Shown piece by piece: positions 63,189 through 64,000 of a DNA stretch of 64,000 nt (the first letter of the stretch is position 1; each line of letters opens with the position of its first letter). Under the pieces are notes generated by a model that was not told the origin of the DNA, ran no database searches, and saw only the letters and a program-made list of their open reading frames with translations. Both the position numbers and the translations under genes were made by a program. The DNA is taken from contig JAQVBE010000017.1 in the NCBI GenBank assembly GCA_028690445.1, positions 1 to 64,000 of the forward strand. Reading direction: 5' to 3'. The DNA comes from Aliarcobacter sp. GTDB taxonomy: Bacteria > Campylobacterota > Campylobacteria > Campylobacterales > Arcobacteraceae.

Positions 63189-63194
63189 TATAAT
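63189..63194 (+). promoter_or_regulatory. -10 box for the PocR-sensor gene
   Basis: TATAAT 26 bp before the ATG at 63221. Confidence 0.5.
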
Positions 63195-63220
63195 TTAACT
63201 ATATAAACAAAAGAGAACTT

Positions 63221-64000
63221 ATGCTTTTAAATGAATTAACCATAACAAATTACAAATTCAGTGAGTTAGTAGATGTAGTTGAATTTTCAAAAATTTTAGA
63301 TAGTTTTTATAGTGCGACAGGAATCCCAAACGGATTAGTAGCAATAGACGGTGAAGTCATTTCTCAATCTGGATGGGTAGATGCATGCGAAAATTTCCAT
63401 AAAGTAAGTCCTGAAAGTAAGAAAAATTGTCTAAAAAGTAATTTTGAATTAATAAAGAATATAAGAGATGGTGAAATTACAACTTCATTATGTAAAAATG
63501 GATTAATTGATTATGCCACACCTATTATAATAAAAGAGCAAAGAATAGCAACTTTATTTTTAGGTCAAGTTTTAACGAAATCACCTAATCTCGAATCTTT
63601 TGAAAAACAAAGTAACAAATTTAATTTTGATAAAAAAACTTATCTCAAAGCAATCAAAGAAGTTCCAATTGTTTCAAATGATAAGATCCAATCTTCGATG
63701 AAATGTATTGTTAGCATGGCTCAAATGTTAGCGCAAAATGGTTTATCAAAATTGGAACATTTTGAACTAGAGAAGAATTTATTAAATAGTAATAAAAAGG
63801 TAATACATTTATCTGATATTTTAGATTTCTCTCCAAATGGTATTGGGTGGTCAAATGGAAAAGGTGAAATAGAATATCTTAACCACCAATTTACAAAATT
63901 ATTTGGTTATGAAAAAGACGATATTCCCACTTTAGATATTTGGCTTAAAAAAGCATTCCCAAATTCAAAATATAGGCAAAAGATTGTTAATCCATGGTAT
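63221..64000 (+). CDS. PocR-domain signalling protein with PAS domain (3' end beyond the window)
   Basis: The frame is open from ATG 63221 to the window end (260 codons). A PocR ligand-binding domain covers about residues 15-180: FYSATGIPNGLVAIDGEVI, QSGWVDACENFHK, CKNGLIDYATPIIIKEQRIATLFLGQVL. A PAS domain begins near 200 (LDFSPNGIGWSNGKGEIEYLNHQFTKLFGYEKDDIP). PocR domains bind small hydrocarbon- or diol-like ligands in regulators and kinases. The C-terminal output (kinase, GGDEF or other) is cut off. Confidence 0.8.
   Translation, partial: MLLNELTITNYKFSELVDVVEFSKILDSFYSATGIPNGLVAIDGEVISQSGWVDACENFHKVSPESKKNCLKSNFELIKNIRDGEITTSLCKNGLIDYATPIIIKEQRIATLFLGQVLTKSPNLESFEKQSNKFNFDKKTYLKAIKEVPIVSNDKIQSSMKCIVSMAQMLAQNGLSKLEHFELEKNLLNSNKKVIHLSDILDFSPNGIGWSNGKGEIEYLNHQFTKLFGYEKDDIPTLDIWLKKAFPNSKYRQKIVNPWY

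Overview
The window comes from an AT-rich bacterium of the Campylobacterota, most likely of the Arcobacter group. This is an inference from several signs. The gene order aminotransferase, hom, rlmB, rsmI, rpmE and the order rlmN, ksgA, rnj both resemble Campylobacter. The lutABC/lctP/Dld lactate set, a menaquinone-type prenyltransferase (MqnP) and TATAAT-rich promoters with little -35 signal also fit. No rRNA, CRISPR array or intact prophage is seen.

Layout. Positions 1-2140 are decayed accessory DNA: a GC-rich IS21-like element end (1-132) cuts a frameshifted DUF4105 gene, followed by two gene remnants next to a tRNA-Arg(UCG). Positions 2270-12240 hold housekeeping genes (mqnP, a lipoprotein, miaA, rpmE, rsmI, rlmB, a periplasmic protein, an aminotransferase, hom and a MATE pump), interrupted by a multiply broken FIST-chemoreceptor pseudogene (5405-6738). 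Positions 12268-20806 form one same-strand block that looks like copper/silver handling: a response regulator and kinase, a Met-rich FixH/YtkA-like protein, a TolC/CusB/CusA-type efflux system, YceI, and a repetitive Cys-rich secreted protein resembling HvfA/bufferin metallophore precursors. Positions 20906-33466 are housekeeping: an RRM protein, gltX with a 33-residue membrane microprotein, rlmN, a nucleosidase-like protein, a SIMPL protein, hisF, ksgA, rnj, kdsD, rluB, rarA, hemJ and phoH-PIN.

Positions 33786-36506 hold a Phd/YefM-like gene and a two-subunit fumarate reductase/succinate dehydrogenase-like pair with no membrane anchor. The flavoprotein has Gln where the covalent-FAD His is expected. 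Positions 36526-44062 carry bluB with a small partner, asnB, an AEC transporter that appears to start at ATT, a DEAD-box helicase with a repetitive tail, and accBC. Positions 44196-45202 hold a dCMP-deaminase-like gene and a methyltransferase gene.

Positions 45266-55698 form a lactate locus: lutABC, a two-component system with a periplasmic ABC-binding-protein-like sensor, lactate permease and an FeS D-lactate dehydrogenase. The same 11-bp-spaced TCATA direct repeat lies 42-43 bp upstream of both lutA and lctP, so it is a candidate site for the OmpR-type regulator encoded between them. The rest is a SurA-like chaperone, gatB, gpsA, an acuI-like reductase, an HHH membrane protein and an OmpA-like protein, a GltD-like reductase, a small protein, and the start of a PocR-PAS sensor cut by the window end.

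How they fit together: lactate enters by LctP and is oxidised by LutABC and Dld, with electrons probably going to menaquinone (MqnP). The copper block would protect the envelope. The genes most worth following up are the Cys-rich repeat protein without a visible maturase, the anchor-less FrdAB pair with its Phd-like neighbour, and the shared lactate operator.
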